64,000 bases of DNA from Hamadaea flava (GTDB lineage Bacteria > Actinomycetota > Actinomycetes > Mycobacteriales > Micromonosporaceae): positions 3,906,001 to 3,970,000 of the forward strand of contig NZ_JAMZDZ010000001.1 of the NCBI RefSeq assembly GCF_024172085.1. Reading direction: 5' to 3'. A program made the translations under genes and the position numbers. Under the pieces are notes generated by a model. The model saw only the letters and a program-made list of their open reading frames with translations, had not been told where the DNA came from and made no database searches. Shown one piece after another: positions 1 through 9,013 of this stretch. Within the stretch, counting starts at the first letter, position 1, and each line of letters begins with the position of its first letter.

Positions 1-162
1 ATGGCGGTCGGCCTGATCGTGCTCAACCCGGCCTTCCTCAAGCCCTACGACAGTGTCACCGGGCAGCTGGTCCTCATCGTCGTCGGCGTCGTGTTCGCCG
101 CCGGGTTCCTCGGCATCGCGCGGTTGGCCAAGGTCGGCGTCACAGAGGGAGGTCCCCGATGA
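1..162 (+). CDS. TadB-like type II/IV secretion F-family protein, C-terminal end only
   Basis: Only the last 53 codons are in the window. They encode a hydrophobic segment (LVLIVVGVVFAAGF) and a short basic tail, as at the C-terminus of T2SSF-domain inner-membrane proteins such as TadB. The stop overlaps the start of the next gene (ATGA at 159-162), which is a clear TadC-like protein, so the TadB assignment rests mainly on gene order. The methionine at position 1 need not be the true start; the gene presumably begins upstream. Confidence 0.6.
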   Translation: MAVGLIVLNPAFLKPYDSVTGQLVLIVVGVVFAAGFLGIARLAKVGVTEGGPR

Positions 163-1067
163 CCACCGCGATCATCCTCGGGCTCGGGACCGGCCTCGGG
201 CTGGCGCTGCTGGCCGCATACGCCTTCCCGCCCCGCCTCACCCTGGCACAGGCGTTCGCCGCGCTGCACCCGCCCACGTCAGTCATGGCCGCGCCTACGC
301 GCCCGGCCATCGCCGTGCAGGCGGGCGGACGGCTGGCCGGAGTGGGCAAGCCCTTCGTCCCGCTGCTGGCCCGCCTCGGCCTGCCCCGGGCCAGTGTGCG
401 CGCCGACCTCGGCATCTGCGGCCGTGACCCATCGCGGCACCTAGCCGAGCAGGCGTCCATGGCCCTGTTCGGGTTCCTCATCCCGCCCGCGTTCGCGGCC
501 GTGGTGACCCTGGGCGGCACGCCGATCGGCTGGCAGCTGCCGGTTTGGGCGTCGCTGATACTGGCCGGGCTCGGCGCGTTCGTACCCGATCTCGCCCTCG
601 CGTCGGAGGCCGTCAAACGCCGCGCCGAGCTACGCAACGCCGTGTCGGCCATGTTGGACCTGGTCGTCATCTCCCTCGCGGGCGGCGCCGGGGTCGAGCA
701 GGCGCTGCGTGACGCGACCGACGACGCCGAAGGCTGGGCTCAGGCTGCTCTGCGCCAGGCGGTGGAGGCGGCGCACCTGCGGCGCCGGCCGCCGTGGCAG
801 ACCCTCGGTGAACTCGGTGAGACCGCGGGCATGACCGCGCTGGCCGAGCTGTCGGCGGCATTGTCGATGGCAGGCAGCGAGGGCGCGCGGATCAAGGCCA
901 CCTTGTCGGCCCGGTCGGCGGCGCTGATGACCCACCAACTCGCCGAGGCCGAGGCCGCCGCCGCATCCGCCACCGAGCGCATGGTGCTGCCCCTGGTCCT
1001 GCTCTTGGGCGGCTTCATGATCTTCCTCATTTTCCCTGCCTTCGCGTCGATCCTCGGCGCGTTCTAG
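159..1067 (+). CDS. TadC-like T2SSF-domain pilus assembly membrane protein
   Basis: The 302-residue protein has an N-terminal hydrophobic segment, a second membrane region around residues 100-150, a cytoplasmic F-domain (about 155-285, including LDLVVISLAGGAGVEQAL) and a C-terminal membrane segment (LVLLLGGFMIFLIFPAF). This is the usual plan of the smaller GspF/TadC platform protein, which sits in the membrane below the pilus and couples ATPase activity to pilin assembly. It overlaps the upstream gene by 4 bp and precedes pilin-like genes, so it belongs to a Tad/Flp-type operon. The assembly ATPase is not in the window. Confidence 0.85.
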   Translation: MTTAIILGLGTGLGLALLAAYAFPPRLTLAQAFAALHPPTSVMAAPTRPAIAVQAGGRLAGVGKPFVPLLARLGLPRASVRADLGICGRDPSRHLAEQASMALFGFLIPPAFAAVVTLGGTPIGWQLPVWASLILAGLGAFVPDLALASEAVKRRAELRNAVSAMLDLVVISLAGGAGVEQALRDATDDAEGWAQAALRQAVEAAHLRRRPPWQTLGELGETAGMTALAELSAALSMAGSEGARIKATLSARSAALMTHQLAEAEAAAASATERMVLPLVLLLGGFMIFLIFPAFASILGAF

Positions 1068-1122
1068 ACCCTTGCGCCGGAACGGAAAGGCCGGTCCGGC
1101 ACTACCTCACGGGAGGAAAGAA

Positions 1123-1317
1123 ATGATCCACCAGCTGTATGCGTACGCCACGGTCGTCGGCATGGAGCTGCGCGACCGGGCGCGGCGGCGTACCCCGGAC
1201 GGCGGCTACTCCACCGAGGCCATCGCCGTGACCGCGTTCCTGGTCGCGCTCGCCCTGGCGGCGCTGGCGATCCTGGGGCCGAAGGTGATGGCGAAGGTGC
1301 GGGGCATCAACCCGTGA
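1123..1317 (+). CDS. Small single-membrane-span Flp pilin-like protein
   Basis: This 64-residue protein starts at ATG 1123, chosen because GGGAGGAAAG lies just upstream; an in-frame upstream codon at 1072 would add a stretch without support. It has a short basic region (RDRARRR), a Glu (YSTEA) and one hydrophobic helix (IAVTAFLVALALAALAIL), resembling small Flp/Tad pilins with a prepilin-type cleavage context before the helix. A prepilin peptidase is encoded at 5406. Its stop overlaps the start of the next gene by 4 bp. It could instead be a minor membrane subunit of the apparatus. Confidence 0.65.
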   Translation: MIHQLYAYATVVGMELRDRARRRTPDGGYSTEAIAVTAFLVALALAALAILGPKVMAKVRGINP

Positions 1318-1706
1318 CCCGCCACCGGCGGCGTCGCCGCAGGGACAGAGGGGCGGCCAGCGTCGAGCTGGTGCTGGCCACCCCGCTCCTCCTCCTGCTG
1401 ATCATGGCAGGGGTCCAGTTCGCGCTGTGGGCGCACGCCCGCCACATGGCCCAGGCTGCCGCCAACGAGGGCGTGCAGTCCGCGCGGGCCTACCGCAGCA
1501 GCGCCGCTGCCGGGAAAGCCGACACCGAGGCGCTGCTACGCGACCTGTCCGGCGGGTCGCTGACCGGGACCGCCGTGACCGCCAGCCGCAGCGCCACGGC
1601 GGCCACGATCACCGTCACCGGCGGTGCGTCGTCGGTCATCCCCGGCCTGACGTTCCCCGTCCGGGTCACCGTCACCGCGCCCGTCGAGCGAGTGCCCGGC
1701 ACATAG
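1314..1706 (+). CDS. TadE-like pseudopilin
   Basis: The 130-residue protein has a basic N-terminus, then RGAASVELVLATPLLLLLIMAG. The Glu followed by a hydrophobic helix is the TadE-type prepilin signal. The remainder is an Ala/Thr/Val-rich extracytoplasmic domain. TadE-family proteins are minor pilins processed by the prepilin peptidase and needed for Flp-type pilus assembly. It overlaps the preceding gene by 4 bp and is followed by a second TadE-like gene. Confidence 0.8.
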   Translation: MTRHRRRRRRDRGAASVELVLATPLLLLLIMAGVQFALWAHARHMAQAAANEGVQSARAYRSSAAAGKADTEALLRDLSGGSLTGTAVTASRSATAATITVTGGASSVIPGLTFPVRVTVTAPVERVPGT

Positions 1707-1764
1707 CCATTCCCCTACAGCGCACACATCGGCCCGCATTGGCGCGGGCCGCGAGGAGGTGTCC

Positions 1765-2226
1765 ATGTCGAGCATCAACCGTGACGGCCGCCTGCCCCGC
1801 GCAGGCGGCCTGCGCCGCCTCCGCGCGGCCAGCGACCGCGGCTCGGTCACCACCGAGATGGCGGTCCTCGTCGTGCCGTTCCTGATCGTGCTGGCCATGT
1901 TCATCGTCGTGGCCGCCCGAGTCGCCTCCGTCTCCATCGACGCGCGGGCCGTGGCCGCAGCAGCGGCTCGAGCCGCCGCCGACGCACCGACCCCCGCCGC
2001 CGCCCGCACCGCCGCCACCAACGCCGCCAACGCGATGGCCTCGGGCAGTCAGTTCCGCTGCACCGCCACCACCAACACCGGCCAGTTCCGCCGGGGCGGC
2101 GCGGTCACCGTGAACGTGGCCTGCGTGATGCGCCTGGACGACCTCGGACTGCCTGGCGTCGGCACCACAAAGACCGCACACGCCTCGGCCACCGAGCCAA
2201 TCGACACGTATCGAGCTGGGACATGA
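1765..2226 (+). CDS. Second TadE-like pseudopilin
   Basis: After a 30-residue basic leader, DRGSVTTEMAVLVVPFLIVL gives the conserved Glu plus hydrophobic helix of TadE proteins. The rest is Ala-rich with two Cys residues (FRCTAT, VACVM) that may form a disulfide outside the cell. ATG 1765 is preferred over GTG 1759 because the ribosome-binding site AGGAGGT at 1754-1760 would overlap the GTG. The stop overlaps the next start by 4 bp. It probably acts with the neighbouring TadE/TadG-like proteins as minor pilins. Confidence 0.8.
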   Translation: MSSINRDGRLPRAGGLRRLRAASDRGSVTTEMAVLVVPFLIVLAMFIVVAARVASVSIDARAVAAAAARAAADAPTPAAARTAATNAANAMASGSQFRCTATTNTGQFRRGGAVTVNVACVMRLDDLGLPGVGTTKTAHASATEPIDTYRAGT

Positions 2227-2654
2227 AGGCCAACCGCCGCAACACTTTCCGCCGCCTTCTGCACCGCGATCAGGGCACGGTCACCGCGTTCACGATCGTC
2301 TGGGTCGCCGCCGCGCTGCTGCTGGCCGGGCTCGTCCTGGACGCCGGGCTCGCCGTGTCCACCAAGGTCAGCGCCCGGTCGACGGCCCAAGCCGCCGCCC
2401 GCGCCGGAGCCCGCGAACTCGACGTGGCAACCCTGCGCCGCACCGGCGTAGCGCGGCTGGACCCGGTCAAGGCCCGCGACGCCGCCACCGGCTGGATCGC
2501 CCGTGCCGGGCTGCGCGGCACGGTCACCGTCACCGCGACGACCGTCACCGTCGAGATCACCACTGCGCAGCCCACGCAGCTGCTCAACCTCGCGGGGATC
2601 GACAGCATCCCCGTCCACGCCACCGCGACCGCCGAAGCGGTCATCCCCACCTAG
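2223..2654 (+). CDS. TadG-like pilus assembly protein
   Basis: The 143-residue protein has a basic N-terminus, DQGTVTAF and a hydrophobic segment (TIVWVAAALLLAGLVLDAG), the pattern of TadG-type Flp-assembly proteins, which usually lack the glutamate of true pilins. The Ala-rich helical part (SARSTAQAAARAGARELD) matches the conserved region after the membrane span in this family. It overlaps the TadE-like gene by 4 bp and is 10 bp from the next gene. It is short relative to classical TadG, which carries a large C-terminal domain, as is common in actinomycetes. Confidence 0.75.
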   Translation: MKANRRNTFRRLLHRDQGTVTAFTIVWVAAALLLAGLVLDAGLAVSTKVSARSTAQAAARAGARELDVATLRRTGVARLDPVKARDAATGWIARAGLRGTVTVTATTVTVEITTAQPTQLLNLAGIDSIPVHATATAEAVIPT

Positions 2655-2664
2655 GAGGTTCGTG

Positions 2665-5409
2665 ATGCTGTCCTGGCTGGGCCGCTGGCTGGTGCGCGCC
2701 AGCGCAGGCAGCGCCCTACTCGCTGTGCTGGGCGGAATCCCGGCCTTCCTGACCATGGCCATCGGCTGGCCGCTGCCGCACTCCGTCCCCGACCGCGAAG
2801 CGCTGACCGGATTCCTCACCGGCGGGGTCACCGACCGCATGGTCCTGAACCTGCTCGCCATCGCGATCTGGCTCGTCTGGGCGCTGTTCGCCCAAGCGGT
2901 GCTCGCCGAGCTGCGCGACATCGGTCGCGGAGTCAAAGACCTGCACCCGCGCCGCCACCGCAACCCCATGCGCACCGCCGCGTCGCTGCTGATCAGCTCC
3001 ATGCTGCTCGGCAGCGTCCTGGCCGCGACCGCCGCCACCGCCACCCCGCAGCCCGCCCGCGCCGTCCCCGCGCCTCCGATCGCCGCCACCGCCCAGGCCG
3101 CCCCCATGCTCAGCCAGGCCGCCGAAGGCCCGACGATCGTGCACGTCGGCAACGAGCGCTACGTCTACACCGTCAAACGAGGCGACTACCTCTCCAAGAT
3201 CGCCAAAGCGTGGCTCGGTGACGCGAACCGGTGGCCGGAGATCTGCGACATGAACTGGCACCGCCACTTCCCGAAGGTGGGCGGGACGCTGCGGGACTGC
3301 AACCTGATCTACCCCGGCTGGGACCTGCGGCTGCCCGCCGACGCCCGCCCACCGCACGGAGCCAGGCCGGTCAAGCCACCTGTCACCCAGAACCCACCGC
3401 CGGTCGTCACCACGCCGACCCCGTCGACGTCGCCGAGCAGCCCAGCCGTCACCCCGAGCCCAAGCGTCACGGCGAGTCCGGGCATCACGGCCAGCCCCGG
3501 CGTGGACAGCCCGGTCGTCGTGCCCAGCGGGGTGCCTTCCACAGTGCCCGCGTCGCCTTCGCCGAGCACATCGGCGTCCGGGTCGCCGACGCCGTCCGTG
3601 TCTTCGAGTTCGTCGGCTCCGGTGTCGCCGGCCGCCAGCGACACCGAAAGCCCGGACTCGGCCGACGAGCACGGAATTCAGGTGTCGCCGTCAAGTTGGC
3701 TGCCCTGGGGGCTCGCCCTGGCGATCAGCGCCGCCGTGGTGCTGGTGTGGATGCAGCGCCGACGCCGCTTCACCGGTCAGCCCGACGACGACCCGCCGAC
3801 TATGCTGCCCGAGCCGGTTGTGCGGGTGCGCCGCGCGATAGCCCGCAACCCGGAACTGGCCCGGCCCGAAGTCACTGAGGCCGACCAGCCTGCGCTCGTG
3901 CCCGACCTCGCGCCGCTGCCACCGGGCGGGACGGGCCTTACCGGCGAGGGCGCGCACGCTGCCGCGCGGGCCATGCTCGTCGCGGTGCTCGCCTCGGGCG
4001 GCCCGCACCACCCCGACACACGCGGCGAGGTCATCATCGACGCCGCCACGTTGGCCACCCTGCTCGGCCCCGACGTCGTCACGCTCGGCACCTGGCCGCG
4101 CCTGCACGTGGCCGACAGCGTCGACGACGCCCTCACCGTCGTCGAAGGATGGCTGCTGCACCGCAGCCGCATCCTGGACGAGCACGCCCTGACCGACCTG
4201 GACGAGCTGCGTCAGCAGGTCCCCGACGAGGAGGCGCTGCCGCCGGTCATGCTCATCACCGAGACACCGCCTGCCGGCGCGCGGATGCGGGCGAAGGTCG
4301 CCCTCGGTCTCGGCGGCGGCCTGCAGGTGACTGGGTTGCTGCTGGGCGAGTGGGCGCACGGCCCGACCATCGAGACGGCTGCCGATGGGCACACCAAGCT
4401 CGTGGCCGGGCAGTCCGCCGACCCGATCCCGGCCCGCCTTCCGGTGCTCGACCCGGCCGCCGCGATCCAGATCCTGACCACCCTGCGCGAGGCCCAGACC
4501 GGCGAACCCCCGGCGATCGTGTCCCCGGCCGTGCCCGTCACCGTCGTGCCCCTGCACTCCAGCCGTGCCGTGGCGGCCGAGGACCAGCCGCAGCGGCCCG
4601 CCGAACAGCAGACGCGCATGCCCGCCGACGCCCCGGCCGCGCCGGTCGCGACGGCCGGGCCGGTGAAGGCGAAGCTGCGGGTCATCGGCCCGCCGCGTAT
4701 CGACGGCATCGTCCACGACGGCCGGGCACTGCGCGCCAAAGCCAAGGAGCTGGCGGTGTTCCTCGCGGTGCACCCAGACGGCGTGGAGACCCGGACCATC
4801 GGCGACAACATCGAACTCGACGCCCGCATCAGCCAGGCCGCCCAGCGCGTCCACACCAACGCGAGCAACCTGCGGCATGTGCTCGGCCGGGCCGCGGTCC
4901 CCGACGCGCCCAACGCGTACGTCGTCAAAGGCGGCGGCGGGTACAAGCTCGACCCGGCGACCGTGGATGTGGACGTGTGGACGCTGCGCGACCTGATGCG
5001 CAAAGCCGCCATCGCCTCCGGCCCGGCTCGCCGCGAACTGCTTACCGCGGCCTGCGACCTCTACACGGCGCCCCTCGCGGAGGGTGAGGACTACGAGTGG
5101 CTGGCCCCGCACCGCGAGACAGTGCGCCGCTGGGGCACCGAAGCCCACCTGCTGCTGGCCGACGACCTGCTCGCCGACCACCACTCGCAGGAGGCATCCG
5201 ACCTGCTCGACAAGGCGATCGGGTTGGACCGCTACAACGAGGCCCTGTACGTGCGGGCGATGCACGCCCGCCACGGACTCGGCGACGCCGACGGCATCCG
5301 GACCCTGCTGCGCGCCCTGACCAAGGCATTGGCCGACCTGGACGCCGAGCCGCAGGACGACACCCGAACCCTGGCGGCCAAGCTGCGCACCAGCCTGGAA
5401 CAGCGATGA
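2665..5409 (+). CDS. LysM - transmembrane - winged-helix/BTAD hybrid protein
   Basis: The start at ATG 2665 follows AGGAGG at 2653-2658 and gives 914 residues. In order I see N-terminal membrane helices (about residues 10-35 and 60-85, another near 110-130), a LysM peptidoglycan-binding domain (about 165-225, YTVKRGDYLSKIAKAWLG), a Pro/Ser/Thr-rich linker, a membrane helix (about 346-366), a middle cytoplasmic region, a winged-helix-like domain (about 683-745) and a C-terminal BTAD/TPR-like domain (about 770-890). BTAD domains are best known from SARP regulators. Here the DNA-binding-like part is tied to a wall-binding part, and the gene is coupled to pilus genes (ATGA with the prepilin peptidase), suggesting a structural or sensing role in the apparatus rather than a classical activator. 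Confidence 0.85.
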   Translation: MLSWLGRWLVRASAGSALLAVLGGIPAFLTMAIGWPLPHSVPDREALTGFLTGGVTDRMVLNLLAIAIWLVWALFAQAVLAELRDIGRGVKDLHPRRHRNPMRTAASLLISSMLLGSVLAATAATATPQPARAVPAPPIAATAQAAPMLSQAAEGPTIVHVGNERYVYTVKRGDYLSKIAKAWLGDANRWPEICDMNWHRHFPKVGGTLRDCNLIYPGWDLRLPADARPPHGARPVKPPVTQNPPPVVTTPTPSTSPSSPAVTPSPSVTASPGITASPGVDSPVVVPSGVPSTVPASPSPSTSASGSPTPSVSSSSSAPVSPAASDTESPDSADEHGIQVSPSSWLPWGLALAISAAVVLVWMQRRRRFTGQPDDDPPTMLPEPVVRVRRAIARNPELARPEVTEADQPALVPDLAPLPPGGTGLTGEGAHAAARAMLVAVLASGGPHHPDTRGEVIIDAATLATLLGPDVVTLGTWPRLHVADSVDDALTVVEGWLLHRSRILDEHALTDLDELRQQVPDEEALPPVMLITETPPAGARMRAKVALGLGGGLQVTGLLLGEWAHGPTIETAADGHTKLVAGQSADPIPARLPVLDPAAAIQILTTLREAQTGEPPAIVSPAVPVTVVPLHSSRAVAAEDQPQRPAEQQTRMPADAPAAPVATAGPVKAKLRVIGPPRIDGIVHDGRALRAKAKELAVFLAVHPDGVETRTIGDNIELDARISQAAQRVHTNASNLRHVLGRAAVPDAPNAYVVKGGGGYKLDPATVDVDVWTLRDLMRKAAIASGPARRELLTAACDLYTAPLAEGEDYEWLAPHRETVRRWGTEAHLLLADDLLADHHSQEASDLLDKAIGLDRYNEALYVRAMHARHGLGDADGIRTLLRALTKALADLDAEPQDDTRTLAAKLRTSLEQR

Positions 5410-6125
5410 CCACCACGATCGCGCCCCGCCGCATCGGCGTACGCACGGCGCTGCCCGCGCTGGCCGTCGTCCCGCTGCTGCGCTACGCCATCGCCGTGCA
5501 CGCCGTGGCCGACGACCAGCCGTGGCGTGCCGCGTGCCCGTGCGGGAAACCGCTGTGGCCCAACGCCATCGGGCCGTCCGGCTGCTGTGCCGGATGCGGC
5601 GTGCGGGTCGGTGCACCGCCCTACGCGGTAGAAGCCGCCGCGCTTCTCGGCGCGGCCGGGCTGGCGGTCTCCGGGCTCGGCGGCTTCGCGCTGGCGGCGT
5701 ACGCGTGGTGGACCGCCGCGATGATCGTGCTCGCCTTCGTGGACGCGGCGGTGATGCGGCTGCCGCACCGGATCACCGCCGCCGCCACGGCCGGGTTCCT
5801 CGGCCTGCTCGCCCTCGGCGGCCCGGCAGCGGCGTGGTGGCGGGCTGTCGCGGCTGGGCTCGTTTTGGCCGCCTTCTTCGGCGTGCTGGCCGCCGCCTCG
5901 CGCGGGCAGCTCGGCTGGGGTGACGTCAGCCTGGCCGTGCCGGTAGCCGCCGCGCTCGGTTGGCAGAACTGGACCGCTGTGTACGCGGGCGTACTGCTGG
6001 GCCTGGGGACGGCCGCGATCACCGCGATCACTCTGCGCCGCCTGGGCCGCCTGACGCCCGGGACCTCGCTACCGCTCGGCCCATTCCTGATCACGGCCGC
6101 ATACACCGTCGCCGTCTGGTCGTAG
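5406..6125 (+). CDS. A24 prepilin peptidase
   Basis: The start overlaps the preceding stop (ATGA). The 239-residue membrane protein has an N-terminal cytoplasmic zinc-type four-Cys motif (CPCGKP and CCAGCG), about six hydrophobic helices and the two Asp-containing motifs of A24 aspartic peptidases: LAFVDAAVMRLPHRIT and GWGDV. These enzymes cleave the leader of type IV/Flp prepilins at the inner face of the membrane, and some also N-methylate the new end. Likely substrates are the pilin-like products encoded at 1123-2226. Confidence 0.85.
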   Translation: MTTTIAPRRIGVRTALPALAVVPLLRYAIAVHAVADDQPWRAACPCGKPLWPNAIGPSGCCAGCGVRVGAPPYAVEAAALLGAAGLAVSGLGGFALAAYAWWTAAMIVLAFVDAAVMRLPHRITAAATAGFLGLLALGGPAAAWWRAVAAGLVLAAFFGVLAAASRGQLGWGDVSLAVPVAAALGWQNWTAVYAGVLLGLGTAAITAITLRRLGRLTPGTSLPLGPFLITAAYTVAVWS

Positions 6126-6164
6126 CCGCACACCGCAATGAACCACGGGGAAGGGAAATCGGTC

Positions 6165-7553
6165 GTGAGCTTCGACGACCTCACCACGTACTACCAGGCC
6201 AACGAGACCGTAGTGACCGGCCTGGCACTGCTCACCCTTGTCGGCCTGATGCTGCTGACCGCCAACCGCATGCGCAAGATGAGCGCCCACCGCGCCACCC
6301 TGCTCGTCGCCAACCTGCTCACCGTCGTAGCGGCGGGCCTGGCCACCGCCGTCAGCGCCTCGGGCATGTGGAAGTTCTTCACCGACATCCTCGGCGACAG
6401 CCCGCTGCGGTACGCATTCTTCTGGTTCATCGAAGTCGCCCTGTTCGCATCAGCCCTGCTGGCCCGCGCCCGGCTGCTGCGCGACCCAGCCAACGCCAGC
6501 ACCGGCGTAGACGGCATCGCGGTCTGGGTCTTCGCCGCCCTCACCGCCTCCCTGTCCGCCACCGACGCCGACAGCGTCCGCGAGGTCTGCCTACGCCTGG
6601 CCGCACCCCTCGTAGCTGCGTGGATGTGGGAACGCGCCCTCGCGGCCGAACGCAACGCCCGCACCGGCACCACCAACCGGCGCATCCACTGGACCCTCAC
6701 CGTGGAACGGGTCTTCGTCTGGCTCCACCTGGCCGAGGCTCAGGGCCGCGACGTGACCGAGGTCGACCGCATCCGCCGGCGCGCCCGCCTCGGACGAGCC
6801 CGCCTCAACCTGTACCTGTTGCAGAACAAGAAGAACACCAGCGCGTGGCGGCTACGCCGCGCCCACACCAAAGTGGTCCGCCGCGCCATGCAGGCCGCCG
6901 AGCACACCGGCCTGGCCGCCATCCCCGACGCCGCCACCGAACGCGAAGCGATCCAGATGTATATGGCCACCATCTACGGCATCGTGGACGCCACCAGCCC
7001 GCAAGCCGTCGCACACCTCAACGCGTGGCACACCAGCCCGGCCCCAGCTGTCGCCGACGACGTCGACCTGTCGCGCGACAACGCCCCCGCGCCTGCGGCG
7101 GTGCTCGCGATCCCCGCAACCATGCTCCCGGCGAGGGTCAACGGCCACGACCTGCCGACCAGTGACGCCATCGGCTTCGAGCTCGCCGCCGACGACCCCG
7201 AAGCCGCCCAGCTCGCCGCCGAACGCGACCGCGTTCCCGCCGACGCCACGCTGCAGGGCCGCGACGATGACCCAGAAGCGCAGGCCGACGACGACACAAC
7301 CGACGACGACGAAGACGAGGACGACGACGAGACCATCCTGGCTGACGACGCGAACACCTCGGCGGTCGCAGCCATGCGCCGGTTCTGGGACGCCGAAGTC
7401 AGCCAAGGCCGCGTGCCTACTGGAGCTAAACTCTCGCGAGCTGCCAGTGTGCCGCCCGCCACCGGGCTCGGACGGCGTATGCGGCGCAGGTGGATCAAGG
7501 AGTTACCTGAGCAGGCGCGCAGACCCCTCGCCCAGGCCGGTGACCACCGGTAG
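6165..7553 (+). CDS. DUF2637-like membrane protein with acidic tract (Spd-like)
   Basis: GTG 6165 is preferred because GGGGAAGGGA lies upstream; ATG 6138 in the same frame is an alternative. Four hydrophobic helices occupy the first 150 residues, followed by a cytoplasmic helical region (about 165-290), a tract rich in Asp and Glu near residues 370-405 and a basic C-terminal segment (GLGRRMRRRWIKELP) that may be a DNA-binding HTH. The layout matches DUF2637/SpdB2-like proteins, which in actinomycete plasmids and integrative elements are linked to conjugal spread. The assignment comes from architecture, so it is tentative. Confidence 0.6.
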   Translation: MSFDDLTTYYQANETVVTGLALLTLVGLMLLTANRMRKMSAHRATLLVANLLTVVAAGLATAVSASGMWKFFTDILGDSPLRYAFFWFIEVALFASALLARARLLRDPANASTGVDGIAVWVFAALTASLSATDADSVREVCLRLAAPLVAAWMWERALAAERNARTGTTNRRIHWTLTVERVFVWLHLAEAQGRDVTEVDRIRRRARLGRARLNLYLLQNKKNTSAWRLRRAHTKVVRRAMQAAEHTGLAAIPDAATEREAIQMYMATIYGIVDATSPQAVAHLNAWHTSPAPAVADDVDLSRDNAPAPAAVLAIPATMLPARVNGHDLPTSDAIGFELAADDPEAAQLAAERDRVPADATLQGRDDDPEAQADDDTTDDDEDEDDDETILADDANTSAVAAMRRFWDAEVSQGRVPTGAKLSRAASVPPATGLGRRMRRRWIKELPEQARRPLAQAGDHR

Positions 7554-7879
7554 GCGTTCCCGGCGGGCCGCCGTCGTCTACGCATAGGTACTCCCGTGCG
7601 AGTGACTATCCAGCGGCGGTGGCACAGAAATGCCCCGCGTCGGTCCACGGGGGAAGACCGGCGCGAGGCGTGACGACAACGATAACGGGTAGCCCGGCGG
7701 CCGGTATCACCCGCGAGGAGGACCGGCCACCATCCGCGGCTACCAGAAATACGAGCGGAGTTGCTTCCGATGCAACTGCTTCGCATGGCGGGTGACGACT
7801 GGGATCAGCCGCTCGAGTGACCATGGCGCGCCGCTAGCCTGGCTCGAATGGGTCATACCGTCACTAACGACGCAATGTT
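7554..7879. other. Gene-free interval before the recombinase cassette
   Basis: No convincing coding sequence lies here. It must hold the promoter of the recombinase cassette. The one feature I see is a small inverted repeat, AGTTGC-7 nt-GCAACT (7759-7777), which could be an operator. I found no tRNA-like sequence that could serve as an attachment site. Confidence 0.4.
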
Positions 7880-9013
7880 GTGTTTAATGCAACCATGAAG
7901 GAGCTGGCCGCCTCGACCGTCGCCCCCAATCTGTTGCCGTCATCGGGAGTTGTCTTTCTCGATCCGACGCCGGCGGTGCTGGGGGCCATGCTGGAGGGCT
8001 GGTCACGGCAGCAGCGGGTGCGGTTTTTGAAGGCGGAGACCATCCGGCGACGCGTGGACCTGGTGAGGCGGCTGTCGCGTTTTGCCAATCAGTACCCGTG
8101 GGAGTGGAGCGCAGCAGAGGTCGAGGCGTTCGTCGATCACCTGCGGGGTGGCCCGAAGCCAATCGTGTACTCGACGGCCAGGGCGTACCTCAACGGCATC
8201 CAGTTGTTCTTGGAATACGTCACCGATCCGCGCTACGAGTGGCAGCAGCTGTGCGAGGAGCGGTTCGGGCGTGCTCCGCGGCAGGTTCTGGGCGAGTGGA
8301 ACACCATCGCGCACGTCTCAGAGTACGAGGGCCGGCCGGGTCGGCGCCCGCTGACCTATGACGAGGTCCAGGCGTTGTTCGATGCCGCAGATGGGCGGGT
8401 CGAGGTGATCAGGTCCCGGGGCCGCAAAGGTGGCCTGGCTGCGCAGCGGGACTCGGCGATGCTCAAGACGGTGTATGCGTTCGGTCTTCGGCGCCGCGAG
8501 GCGTGGGGTCTGGATCTGGCCGATCTTCGTCGCAATCCGCGGGTGCCGGACTTCGGCCAGTTCGGCGCTGCGCTGGTGCGCTGGGGCAAGTCGTCGCGGG
8601 GCAGTCCGCCCAAGCGCCGCACGGTGTTGCTGGTGCCGGAGATGGACTGGATCGTCGCGGTGCTGCAGCAGTGGCTGGACGAGGTGCGGCCCAGGTTCCA
8701 GCCTGCCGGCCACGCCGCGTTGTGGGTCAACGAGCGCCATGAGCGGGTGTCGTGGCGCAGCCTCAACGACGCGTTCGTCGCCGCCCGGGAGGCGGCCGGC
8801 CTGGACCCGGCACTGGACCTGCACTGCCTGCGGCACTCCTACGTCACGCACTTGATCGAGTTCGGGTATCCCGAGCGGTTCGTGCAGGAGCAGGCCGGCC
8901 ACGCCTACGCCTCCACCACCGCGTTGTACACCGGGGTGTCCGACGAGTACCGCAACCGGCTGTTGACCCGTGCTCTGCAGACACGCGGACCGAATCTGTG
9001 GGAGGCGTTGTGA
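7880..9013 (+). CDS. Tyrosine recombinase/integrase
   Basis: The 377-residue protein has an N-terminal SAM-like core-binding domain (about residues 30-125) and a C-terminal catalytic domain. Visible catalytic motifs are GLRRREAWGL (box I Arg), LHCLRHSYVTHL (His-x-x-Arg-His), QAGHAYASTTALYT (second His and nucleophile Tyr). It therefore looks catalytically complete and should cut and join DNA at specific sites. GTG 7880 or ATG 7895 may be the start; neither has a clear ribosome-binding site, so the mRNA may be leaderless. Its stop overlaps the start of the small HTH gene (GTGA), so the three genes form one operon. Confidence 0.9.
   Translation: MFNATMKELAASTVAPNLLPSSGVVFLDPTPAVLGAMLEGWSRQQRVRFLKAETIRRRVDLVRRLSRFANQYPWEWSAAEVEAFVDHLRGGPKPIVYSTARAYLNGIQLFLEYVTDPRYEWQQLCEERFGRAPRQVLGEWNTIAHVSEYEGRPGRRPLTYDEVQALFDAADGRVEVIRSRGRKGGLAAQRDSAMLKTVYAFGLRRREAWGLDLADLRRNPRVPDFGQFGAALVRWGKSSRGSPPKRRTVLLVPEMDWIVAVLQQWLDEVRPRFQPAGHAALWVNERHERVSWRSLNDAFVAAREAAGLDPALDLHCLRHSYVTHLIEFGYPERFVQEQAGHAYASTTALYTGVSDEYRNRLLTRALQTRGPNLWEAL

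Noticed and set aside
2665-5409. Calling the BTAD protein a SARP antibiotic regulator
   Set aside because: The LysM and membrane parts and the pilus operon context argue against a soluble pathway activator.
3691-5616. A 641-codon minus-strand frame opposite the LysM-BTAD gene
   Set aside because: Antisense artefact; no motif, no ribosome-binding site.
7554-7879. tRNA or att core next to the recombinase
   Set aside because: No cloverleaf or T-loop consensus is present and no repeated core was found elsewhere in the window.
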